Assembly (NCBI GenBank): GCA_963743425.1 | Contig: CAVUPU010000009.1 | Span: 558,001 to 622,000, forward strand | Source of the DNA: JAJVID01 sp963743425 | GTDB taxonomy: Bacteria > Acidobacteriota > Blastocatellia > RBC074 | DNA length: 64,000 bases | Direction of reading: 5' to 3' | Part shown: piece after piece, positions 10,644 to 17,803 of the stretch | Layout of the letters: every line of letters starts with the position of its first letter | Numbering within the stretch: position 1 is the first letter of the stretch | The notes under the pieces: generated by a model | What the model was told of the DNA's origin: nothing | What the model saw: the letters and a program-made list of their open reading frames with translations, nothing else | The model's database searches: none | Translations under genes and position numbers: made by a program

Positions 10644-13600
10644 CTAATGGCGCAACGGCGCCGTCAGCGTCACAGTCGCGCCCTGGCCGGGGGCCGAAGT
10701 AATTTCCAGCCTGCCGCCGAGCTTGTCCGCGCGGGCTTTCATGCTCATCACACCGTTGCCGTATTCCGCCGCTTGCTGATCGAAGCCCTTGCCGTTGTCG
10801 CTCACCTTCAAGACCAGTTTGCCATGATCGACTTCAAGCGTCACATCGGCATGGGAGCAGGCGGAGTGTCGCACGGCGTTGTTGAGCGCCTCTTTGAAGA
10901 TCAGGAAGACCTCGCGCCGCGTCTCGGCGTCAACCCGCGTATGGCGCCTCAGGTCGGGCGCGGTGAAGCTGAACTCGATGTCGCGCGCGGTGAAGGCGTC
11001 GCTGGCAAAGCGCCTCATCCGTTGCGACAAATCGCTCAGGTGGTCTTTCCGCGGATTGACCGCCCAGATGATGTCGCTCATCGCTTCGACAGAGCGGCTT
11101 GAGGCTTGAGCGATGACCGAAAGTCGCTCGCCCGCGCCGGGGTCTCGCTCGCCGATCTGGTCGCGCAAGAAGCGGCTCAACCCCGCGATCAATGAGAGGT
11201 TCGAGCCGATGTCGTCGTGCAGATCGGTGGCGATGCGCGTGCGCACGCGCTCGATCTCGACCAGTCGCGCAACGCGATAGCGATACAAACCGTAGACCGC
11301 CAGCCCCATTGCCGTCGCCGCCAATGCAAGGAACCACCACCGCTGCCAGAAAGGAGCCGGAACTCTGAACTGCGCCGAGGCTGGCGCCTCGCTCAGCGCG
11401 CCTTCGGCATTGACGGCGCGAACCAGGAAGCGGTAATCGCCCGGCTTGAGGTTGGCGTAGTTGACGCTGCGCCGCGACGTGTAGCCGCTCCAATCGGCGT
11501 CGGCGCCTTCGAGCTTGTACTGATACAGGATCGCATCGGCTCCGTCGAAAGCCAGGCTGGCGAATTCAATCTCGATCTGGTTCCGGCCGGGAGGCAATTC
11601 CAGCCCTGACAAATCGCGCTCGCCAAGCTCGGAGAGGTTCTTTTCCCTGCCGGCGATGAGCAGGCGGTTGATGAAGATCGGCGGCGGCGGGGGGCTCTCG
11701 CGCGGCAGCAGACGGGAAAGTCCTGCGCCCGACTTGAACCAGAAGGCGCCGCGATGGTCGCGCAGGATGCCGTTGATTTCGTCGCTGGCCAGGCCGTCGG
11801 CTGTGGTATATCGCCGGACGCCGCCGGTCTGTAAATCGAGATGGTCAAGGCCGCGGCTCGTGCCGATGTAGAAGCGATCCGGGGCTTCCTCCTCGATGCA
11901 ATAGACGAGATTGCTCGACAGCTTTCCGGTGAACGATTGGACGATGAGTTGCGAGCGATCCGCCGTTGGGTTGTCAATCCTGCGCAGGCCGTACTTTTCG
12001 CCGGCGATCCAGATTCGCCCCGCGCTGTCGCGTCGCAGTTGGACGATCCTGCCTCCCAGCGTCCCCGTGACCGAGGAGATCAACTCGAATCGTCCGTTCC
12101 TGAAGCGTCCGATCTCGCCGCTGACGTAGCCGATCCAGATGTTGCCCTCATTGTCTTCGCTGAATGCTCCCGGCTTTTCGATGTCGTCCGGCGACGGCCC
12201 TTCGGCGCCCGAGAATGCGTGGAAGCTGCCGGTCGCGCGTTCCCACCTGACGACTTGATGCTTCGGATGGGAAGGAGTCGCCAACCAGAAGTCGCCGCGC
12301 TGGTCTTCATGGAAGCCAGAAATCGCGCTATCGAGAGCCACGGCTTCCGCGACCAGACGCGCGTCGATCAGATCAGATGCGCTGTTGACCTTTGCAAAGC
12401 GGTAGAGCTTATTTTGTGAGTACAACCACCAGCCGCCTTTTCTGTCCTGGTAAATGTAAGGAGCGGCGGACACGGCAAACTCAGGCCGATTGAACCTTCT
12501 CGAAATGAAACGCCGTCCGTCGAAAATAGCGATGAAGCAGTTGTCGCCGTAATAGGTAAAGGCGACGATTTCGCCGGTGCGCGCTTCAATCACCTGGTAG
12601 ATCCTACGCGCGCCGAGGCCGTCTTTCTCTGCGTAGGCGGCGAATCCGCCGCGCGTGATTCGTATGGCGCCGGCTGGAGCGCCTACCCACAGGTTGCCAT
12701 TGATGTCTTCGCCCAACGACCAGACGCTGGGGTTGTTCATCGTTTCGGCGTCGAGTCGAACTCCGACCTCCTTCGAGTCCGGCGACAATTCCAGCAACCC
12801 GCAGTCCGTGCCGATCCAGACGCTCCCATCCGCCGATTGGAAGAGCGCGCCAATAGTGGGGCAGGACGAGATTTCCTTTGCCGTAAACCGGTTGATGGCG
12901 ATTGCCGCGTCGGGTTCGGGCGCGGGAACGATCTGGCAGGTTCCATTCGCGCCGACCCAGAGCCGTCCTTGTTTGTCTTTCACCAGCGCCGTGATGTTGT
13001 CGCCGGTCAGCCCGTCCGCCATCGTGTATCTGCGTCTTCGACCGTCGGGCGAGAACTGATAAAGCCCCAGGCTCGTACCGAGCCACAGATTGCCCGCCTC
13101 GTCTTCCACAATGTTCCTCACGACAAAACTCTCGCGGTAATCAGCCGGCCTCTCCAATTCGACCTGATGAAACCTCACTTGACCGCCGGCTTCTTCGACG
13201 CGGTAGAAGCCGCGCCACGCGCCGGCCCAAATACGTCCCTCGCGGTCTTCGTATAGCGATCTGATCATCGAGTATTTTGGGTCGTCGCTCGGGCGCCAGA
13301 CCGTAAACATCGGCGCGACGCCAGGATGTTTCGCGATCTGCGTCTGCGGAATCGGCGCGCCCTGCGGATTGAATTTACAAAGACCTCTTTCGGTCGCCAC
13401 CCAGTACTGGCCGCCGCGTGTTTCGAGCAGGTCGTTAACCCAGTTGTCCGGCAGCCCCTGCTCGGTCGTGTAGTTGGTGAAAGTGTAGCCGTCGAATTTC
13501 GACAATCCCTCTTCGGTGCAGAACCAGAGGAAGCCGCGCGAGTCGCGGATGATGCGGCTGATGCGGTTGCTCACCAACCCGTCGGCAGTGGTGTAGACCT

Positions 13601-13727
13601 TGACGGAAAGCCGCTCGGCTCGCGCTGCGACAACGGCCATCACACCGAGCCACAGCGCGAGGGCCAGTCTCAGCAAAAGCCGAAACGGCTTACACGTAGT
13701 TTGTGGAGAGGCTTTCTGTCCGTCCAT
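10644..13727 (-). CDS. Two-component sensor kinase with Reg_prop beta-propellers, Y_Y_Y domain and HisKA_3/HATPase
   Basis: 1027 residues. After an N-terminal signal/anchor helix (about 18-37) come many two-component-regulator-propeller strands such as SRGFLWFCTEEGLSKFDGYT and GNLWLGTSLGLYQFS, filling about residues 40-680 as two propellers. A Y_Y_Y Ig-like domain follows (YQYKLEGADADWSGY), then one transmembrane helix near 790-810. The histidine-kinase core has DLHDDIGSNLSLIAG with the phospho-His, and an ATPase with NAVRHS and DNGKGF boxes. This architecture is the classical 'one-protein' periplasmic sensor of Bacteroidetes and acidobacteria, but lacks a fused receiver. Ligand unknown; no sugar-utilisation locus adjoins it. 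Confidence 0.94.
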   Translation of the reverse strand: MDGQKASPQTTCKPFRLLLRLALALWLGVMAVVAARAERLSVKVYTTADGLVSNRISRIIRDSRGFLWFCTEEGLSKFDGYTFTNYTTEQGLPDNWVNDLLETRGGQYWVATERGLCKFNPQGAPIPQTQIAKHPGVAPMFTVWRPSDDPKYSMIRSLYEDREGRIWAGAWRGFYRVEEAGGQVRFHQVELERPADYRESFVVRNIVEDEAGNLWLGTSLGLYQFSPDGRRRRYTMADGLTGDNITALVKDKQGRLWVGANGTCQIVPAPEPDAAIAINRFTAKEISSCPTIGALFQSADGSVWIGTDCGLLELSPDSKEVGVRLDAETMNNPSVWSLGEDINGNLWVGAPAGAIRITRGGFAAYAEKDGLGARRIYQVIEARTGEIVAFTYYGDNCFIAIFDGRRFISRRFNRPEFAVSAAPYIYQDRKGGWWLYSQNKLYRFAKVNSASDLIDARLVAEAVALDSAISGFHEDQRGDFWLATPSHPKHQVVRWERATGSFHAFSGAEGPSPDDIEKPGAFSEDNEGNIWIGYVSGEIGRFRNGRFELISSVTGTLGGRIVQLRRDSAGRIWIAGEKYGLRRIDNPTADRSQLIVQSFTGKLSSNLVYCIEEEAPDRFYIGTSRGLDHLDLQTGGVRRYTTADGLASDEINGILRDHRGAFWFKSGAGLSRLLPRESPPPPPIFINRLLIAGREKNLSELGERDLSGLELPPGRNQIEIEFASLAFDGADAILYQYKLEGADADWSGYTSRRSVNYANLKPGDYRFLVRAVNAEGALSEAPASAQFRVPAPFWQRWWFLALAATAMGLAVYGLYRYRVARLVEIERVRTRIATDLHDDIGSNLSLIAGLSRFLRDQIGERDPGAGERLSVIAQASSRSVEAMSDIIWAVNPRKDHLSDLSQRMRRFASDAFTARDIEFSFTAPDLRRHTRVDAETRREVFLIFKEALNNAVRHSACSHADVTLEVDHGKLVLKVSDNGKGFDQQAAEYGNGVMSMKARADKLGGRLEITSAPGQGATVTLTAPLRH

Positions 13728-13756
13728 ATTCCTGGAATCCGTGCGGTTGCGGGCTG

Positions 13757-14506
13757 TCAGGCTGGGGACTTTCGACGATTCTTGCTACTCCTGAAAAATC
13801 TCTTTACCTCAGCCTCGCTCAGCAACCGAAACTCGCCCGGCTTCAATCTCTCGTTCTTCAAGAACCCGATCGCCACGCGGCGGAGCCTGATCACCGAATG
13901 GCCGATGTGATCGAACATCTTTCTGATCTGTTGATTTCGGCCTTCGTGGAGGGTGACCCTGTACCAGGCGTTTGTCTCGCTCTCTTCCATCAGGCGTATC
14001 GCTGCGGGCGCGGTCCGTTTGCCGTCAACCGTCACGCCGCGTTCGATCATCGCTATTTGATACCGGCTCGGCTTTCCCTTCACCTTGACTTCGTAAACCT
14101 TCGGCGCCTGCTTCGCGCCCGTGATCAGGTTGGTGAAATCGCCGTCGTTGGTGAGCAGCAGCAGCCCTTCAGTGTTGAAATCCAATCGCCCGACCGGATG
14201 TACTTTGTCGCGGTATTGACCGACCAGGTCAATCACCAGCGGGCGGTTCTTCGGATCGGATCGACTGGTCAGGACGCCCATCGGTTTGTTGAGCAGGATG
14301 TAAATCTTCTCCTGATATTTGAGCCTCGGATTGATCAGACGCCCGCGCACCTTGATGTGATCGCGTTCGGGATCGGCCTTCACGCCGAGTTCCTTCACAA
14401 GACGCCCGTTGATTGTGACCTCTCCGGCGACGATCAATTCTTCGGCCTTGCGCCGTGAAGCGACGCCCGCCGCCGCAATGATCTTTTGTAATCTCTCTTC
14501 AGCCAT
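13757..14506 (-). CDS. RsuA/RluB-family 16S/23S rRNA pseudouridine synthase
   Basis: 249 residues from the ATG at 14506; a TTG start 36 nt further upstream lies in repeat DNA and is less likely. An N-terminal S4 RNA-binding domain (RLQKIIAAAGVASRRKAEEL) precedes the catalytic domain with GRLDFNTEGLLLLTNDGDF, where the Asp is catalytic, then KVYEVKVKG and LHEGRNQQIRKMF. The enzyme isomerises a specific uridine in rRNA. The sequence alone does not decide between RluB (23S) and RsuA (16S). A Lys/Arg-rich tail closes it. The stop is 30 bp from the sensor-kinase start. Confidence 0.93.
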   Translation of the reverse strand: MAEERLQKIIAAAGVASRRKAEELIVAGEVTINGRLVKELGVKADPERDHIKVRGRLINPRLKYQEKIYILLNKPMGVLTSRSDPKNRPLVIDLVGQYRDKVHPVGRLDFNTEGLLLLTNDGDFTNLITGAKQAPKVYEVKVKGKPSRYQIAMIERGVTVDGKRTAPAAIRLMEESETNAWYRVTLHEGRNQQIRKMFDHIGHSVIRLRRVAIGFLKNERLKPGEFRLLSEAEVKRFFRSSKNRRKSPA

Positions 14507-14540
14507 TTGCGACAAGGATACATAATTGGCACAGATGTTC

Positions 14541-14626
14541 AAACCACGAAGTAACGAAGAGCGCGAAGAACACCGGAAGAGATTGGCTTGACACTATCCT
14601 TCGTGTTCTTCGTGTCTTCGTGGTTT
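14541..14626. repeat. Inverted repeat of CTTCGTG-type words
   Basis: Left arm 14541-14573 pairs with 14603-14626 (GTGTTCTTCGTGTCTTCGTGGTTT), with a 9-nt bulge made of an extra GAAG-type word. It sits in the gap upstream of the pseudouridine synthase and resembles the other word-repeat hairpins of this window in layout but not in sequence. Confidence 0.8.
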
Positions 14627-14639
14627 GTATCAGTCTTCG

Positions 14640-15033
14640 CTGTTCCGATGCGGCGCCGTCCAGAATCGCGGCGTCCTGGAGCGGGTCAAAACGCCCGAAG
14701 ACATCTCGTTCTTCTTCAGCATCGTGGACAGCGGCACGGGGCGCGAGTTCCAGGACCAGCCGACGCACAACCTGGCCTCGCTCGGCAAGAGCAACGGCGA
14801 GCGTCCGTTCCGGTTGCTGGCCCGCCCGCTCCCCTTGGAAGCCCAGGCTGAACAGCGCGCGCCATCGCCACAGGCGCCCGACGCCGAGGCTTCAAAAACT
14901 GAAACGCAGGCGAAGACCCGATTGGAAGATCCTCCACGACGCCAGCAGTCTCCGCAGCGTTCATCCCGTCGTCTTCCTCAACGTCCAAGAGAGGCGTTTG
15001 GAGTACCAGCTTCAGGCGGAAGGGGCGTTATAA
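14640..15033 (+). pseudogene. Degenerate coding remnant, unidentified
   Basis: In one frame the segment TPEDISFFFSIVDSGTGREF, then QDQPTHNLASLGKSNGERPF, looks like real protein (hydrophobic pattern, no repeats). The frame changes after about 14850 and a different frame reads HPVVFLNVQERRLEYQLQ before a stop at 15033. The last part is duplicated in inverted orientation in the nested palindrome that follows. I cannot name the family. No ribosome site or credible start remains, so I treat it as a decayed gene. Confidence 0.4.
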
Positions 15034-15451
15034 GAGAGCCGCTTCCGCCTGAAGCCCAATGAGGTTAAGTTAGGCATCGTGGGACAAGACGGCATCCTTA
15101 TCATTATCATTACCCACATCGTTTCTCCCTTGCGCCGGAGGCGCGGCGGGAGATTAGCCGGTGGTGGAACCACCGGAAAGCCCGTCATTATTGCCTTTGC
15201 GCCCCGGCAGGGGCGCGGGACCGAAGTGCGGTGGAAGAAATTTCGTTGTTCAGAGTTCCGTCCAGCACCCCTGCCGGGGTGCGATGCATCGGCGCTCGGT
15301 TTCCGGTGGTTCCACCACCGGCTAATATCCACCGCCCTTTCAGGGCGAAAAGCAGGAATCGCCGAACGCGAAAAATGTGGGTAATGACAAGTTTGCCATC
15401 TTGTCCCACTGACTTAACCTCATTGGCCTGAAGGCGGTACTCCAAACGCAA
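14994..15451. repeat. Nested palindrome (~460 bp) enclosing a REP-like composite element (copy A)
   Basis: Outer arms (14994 onward; up to 15451) share GCGTTTGGAGTACC, AATGAGGTTAAGT, TGGGACAAGA and ATTACCCACAT in inverted order. The left arm carries an extra small hairpin (CTTCAGGCGGAAG/CTTCCGCCTGAAG). The core 15126-15345 contains the mirror-image arms AGATTAGCCGGTGGTGGAAC and GTTCCACCACCGGCTAATAT plus an inner GCGCCCCGGCAGGGGCGC hairpin. The same core layout recurs at 21447-21655 and 48836-49215. This structure truncates the group II intron reverse transcriptase to its right. Confidence 0.85.
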
Positions 15452-15455
15452 ACAC

Positions 15456-15774
15456 TCGGCGCTTGAAGACCGCGATCTCGGAGCAATGGAATCCCCAGCG
15501 GACGGTCTTCACGACTGCCCGGTTTGGGAATCCAGACCCGCCGCACCGGTTGCGGGACATAACTTCCGTCACGCAGTTGTTCGGCGAGTTGCTCCAGGTT
15601 CGCTTCCAGATCACGTTCGTAATGCTCAATCGTCTGATGATCCACGCCCGCCGCTCCTTTGTTGGCGCGGACTTCCGCCCACGCCGCGACCAGGTTCGGC
15701 ATCGCGTAGACCTTGTCATTCAGGCTGTGCCATTTGCCGCCTCTGACTCCGTTCGTTTCCAGAGCGGCCAACAT
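15456..15774 (-). pseudogene. ltrA: Group II intron reverse transcriptase, N-terminal fragment
   Basis: About 106 residues from an ATG at 15774: KWHSLNDKVYAMPNLVAAWA, then VRANKGAAGVDHQTIEHYE and PVRRVWIPKPGSREDRPLGI, i.e. RT domains 0 and 1 of a group II intron enzyme. The homology stops after GIPLLRDR where the nested palindrome begins, so the YADD box and maturase domain are missing. The frame continues upstream into intron RNA, which is not coding. The protein resembles the family of the C-terminal fragment at 1705, but the two fragments do not overlap and lie in opposite orientation. Confidence 0.85.
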
Positions 15775-16344
15775 CCGTGGCGTCCAGACGCAGGCTGCCA
15801 CCCAATCCCACGGTGGGGCATAGGTGTTTCTGTTCGTGTTAGTCCCTCCGGACAATGGGAACAGTGTTGTTTGCCGTATGTCTATGACCACGTCTCTACC
15901 TTCCTGTGTTCCCTTCGCTCTACTCCCATTAAGGAGCTTCGTCGCTACTATGGACACTCTGACTCCTGTGCGGCAGGCTCTTCGCGAACTATGCCGATGA
16001 ACACCTGCTTTGATTCCGCACAGGTCTCCCTGCTTGACACACACCACCTTCCAGATCATTCCGCCGTCAACCACCCCCTGCCGCCCGGTCATCGCTTTGA
16101 CACGCTACCCCTCAGCGTGACCGGCTTCCGCTCGTTGTCGGAGCGGTCTGGACTTCGCCCTTGTACCGCAGGCTCGTCGCGGTCAGCAGGCCGAATCACG
16201 TTCGTCATCCTGCGGACTGATCGTTCGCCGCCGGTTGCTCCCCACCCCGTCTCACGACGACGCAGTTACCTTTGGCTACAGGCCGGAGAGCGCCTGCCTG
16301 AAGAGGACTTCCACCTCTCTGATGGTGTGCGCTCACAGGCGCAC
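15775..16344 (-). mobile_element. 5' RNA part of the truncated group II intron
   Basis: On the minus strand the sequence starts GTGCGCCTGTGAGCGCAC at 16344, agreeing with the GUGYG 5' end of group II introns, and continues with AGAGAGGTGGAAGTCCTCT, a structured GC-rich region typical of domain I, up to the reverse-transcriptase start. The 5' boundary lies directly against the right arm of a perfect 23-bp inverted repeat (16345-16440). The 3' half of the intron is gone. Confidence 0.7.
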
Positions 16345-16440
16345 GGTACGCATCGCTTCCAGCGTGCCGTCGTGGCAGGGCGCATGGTGGAATCCGAGCG
16401 GCGATTGGAGCAACCCAGCACGCTGGAAGCGATGCGTACC
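16345..16440. repeat. Perfect 23-bp inverted repeat abutting the intron 5' end
   Basis: Arms 16345-16367 and 16418-16440 are exact complements (GGTACGCATCGCTTCCAGCG.. and mirror) with a 50-nt loop. The left arm touches the presumed 5' splice site at 16344. Insertion next to stem-loops is a habit of some bacterial group II introns, so this may be the target hairpin. Confidence 0.85.
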
Positions 16441-16472
16441 CAGAGTCAGCGCATCAATGATATGTATAAGTT

Positions 16473-16581
16473 AAAACCACGGTCCTGCGCTTGCCGGATT
16501 TTTACGGGCCGGGCGTCGAACGAAGCATGCTCACCGACCTGTTCGTCGCAGCAAAGCAGAACCGAAAAGTCAGGATGATCG
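16473..16581 (+). pseudogene. NAD-dependent epimerase/dehydratase, internal fragment (5' piece)
   Basis: The frame reads TVLRLPDFYGPGVERSMLTD, then LFVAAKQNRKVRM, which is the nucleotide-sugar-epimerase-like segment after the YxxxK region. A TAA lies just upstream of it, so the Rossmann N-terminus is lost. The frame is broken after ATGATCG at 16575-16581. The same heptamer occurs at 17381-17387, where the protein continues as MIGPVDRPHEFVLVPDVG. Joining the two copies restores the reading frame exactly. Confidence 0.75.
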
Positions 16582-16659
16582 TGTTCTTACGGTAATCCGG
16601 GGTGAGATGATGTGTATTCTACCTCGGACCATCGCGAGAACGCATTGCGATAATCTCCT

Positions 16660-16956
16660 TTAACAGATCACAGTTCCACAACAAGGCTCATTCATCACCT
16701 CTACGGAGAACGGTGTGCTTCGACCGACAAGTGATGAAGTCCCGTCGCAACGGAATGTGCCTACGCCAACACGAGTTGTGAGTGTGGCGTCGCTGTAATA
16801 CCAAACTAACCGAAACCTCTTCGCCGCCGCGGATGTGGTGTTGGTTTCAAATTTGAACACGCCGTCATCCTGCGGAAGGGAAGCGGTTGATAGCATTAAG
16901 GTTAAAGTCAATGCTGCAAAAGCAGCCACTCTCTTCGCTTTAAGCAACAGATTCAT
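16660..16956 (-). CDS. Small secreted cysteine-containing protein (DUF6289-like)
   Basis: 98 residues. There is a clear signal peptide (LLLKAKRVAAFAALTLTLML; cleavage near residue 28), then about 70 residues with VWYYSDATLTTRVGVGTFRC and a C-terminal cluster CCGTVIC. The YYSDA...TTxVG...CDG pattern recalls small secreted proteins annotated DUF6289; the match is from memory and tentative. Four Cys suggest disulfides outside the cytoplasm. The ATG follows AGGAGATACA, a good ribosome site. It lies wholly within the insertion that splits the epimerase gene, so it is mobile cargo. Confidence 0.7.
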   Translation of the reverse strand: MNLLLKAKRVAAFAALTLTLMLSTASLPQDDGVFKFETNTTSAAAKRFRLVWYYSDATLTTRVGVGTFRCDGTSSLVGRSTPFSVEVMNEPCCGTVIC

Positions 16957-16971
16957 TGTATCTCCTATCTC

Positions 16972-17079
16972 CTAAGTTTGTGTTTTGTGACGCTTTAAAT
17001 AGTCGGCTTTCAGGCCGCGCGCCACTGTGTGTTTGATGAAAGCTCCGATCGGCTTCATGCCGAACCTGCTTTTATCCAT
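16972..17079 (-). CDS. Possible 35-residue ORF upstream of the secreted protein
   Basis: MDKSRFGMKPIGAFIKHTVA, then RGLKADYLKRHKTQT: a short basic peptide that ends 15 bp before the start of the secreted-protein gene, inside the same insertion. No strong ribosome site is seen and no homology is recognised. Composition (Lys/Arg-rich, amphipathic) is protein-like, but the length makes it uncertain. It could be the C-terminal scrap of a larger gene. Confidence 0.25.
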   Translation of the reverse strand: MDKSRFGMKPIGAFIKHTVARGLKADYLKRHKTQT

Positions 17080-17380
17080 TACTGAAGTAAAGGCTGTCTG
17101 CCCCCGAGTTTGGCGATCAAGACTGCGTCACTGACATCGATCCGCGACGCCCCTTACCTCGCGCTGTAAAATGCCCGGATGCGCTTCGGAAGTCTTCAAA
17201 CGTCCCTAAAATAATTATCAAAAAACATTCAAACCGTTCTCAAGTGTGTGATGCATCAGCAAATAGAGGCGTCGCAACAGGGTGAAAACTTGCCTTGCGT
17301 ATGGCCACGATAAGCGCATAATGCGCGAGCTTTCGGTGCGTTGGTACCCGTTGTCGTACCGGCGCACCGAAAGCCTACAG

Positions 17381-17749
17381 ATGATCGGCCCGGTTGACCG
17401 TCCGCATGAGTTCGTATTAGTGCCCGACGTCGGTCCGGTCGTGGCCAGGCTACTGGATACGCCGGCAGCTTTCGGGCGGGCTTGGAATCTTGGCGTAGCC
17501 GGCGCCACGACTCCGCTTGAACTTGCGCGGATGGCTTTTGGAGGAACTCCCCGCTACTTGGCCGCGGGCAAGATGATGCTGCGCCTGCTTGGCCTCTTCG
17601 ATCCGTTTCTTCGTGAATTCGCGGAGATGCATTACCTGCTGACCGATCCCCTCATCGTTGATGACTCCGCGCTCCAACAGCTTCTCGGAGGCATTACGAA
17701 GACGCCTTATAGCGAGGGTGTGCGGCAGCCCTTGGCGGCGGTCGGCTGA
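17381..17749 (+). pseudogene. NAD-dependent epimerase/dehydratase, C-terminal fragment
   Basis: From MIGPVDRPHEFVLVPDVGPV through FGRAWNLGVAGATTPLELAR and EMHYLLTDPLIVDDSALQQL to the stop: the substrate-binding half of an extended SDR / nucleotide-sugar-epimerase-like protein. The upstream residues of this frame (17282-17380) belong to the inserted element and are not homologous. Together with 16473-16581 it forms one gene interrupted by the insertion. The gene's 5' half, with the NAD-binding GxxGxxG, is absent from the window. Confidence 0.8.
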
Positions 17750-17803
17750 ACACGGCCTCTATCCAAAAGGCGGCGAGGCTGACAATTATAGAAAGCTTCG
17801 GCA

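Larger units (their letters stand above)
16582..17380. mobile_element. ~799-bp insertion in the epimerase gene with 7-bp target duplication
   Basis: The inserted segment is bounded by the direct repeat ATGATCG (16575-16581 and 17381-17387). It carries no transposase. The ends are weakly similar in inverted orientation (TGTTCTTACGGT versus TGTAGGCTTTCGGT). The right end holds an 11-bp hairpin (CTTTCGGTGCG at 17330-17340 with CGCACCGAAAG at 17363-17373). Inside are two small minus-strand ORFs, one for a secreted protein. It looks like a non-autonomous element or a captured cassette. The 320 bp between 17080 and 17380 show no other gene. Confidence 0.7.

Noticed and set aside
15126..15345. Possible riboswitch in the palindromic element
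   Set aside because: The structure is symmetric, recurs in gene-free and gene-enclosing copies and is not placed before a common gene type; a REP/RAYT repeat explains it better.
15463..16578. 371-residue plus-strand ORF across the intron 5' part
   Set aside because: It runs antisense to the reverse-transcriptase fragment, through intron RNA and into the epimerase remnant in the wrong frame; no domain.
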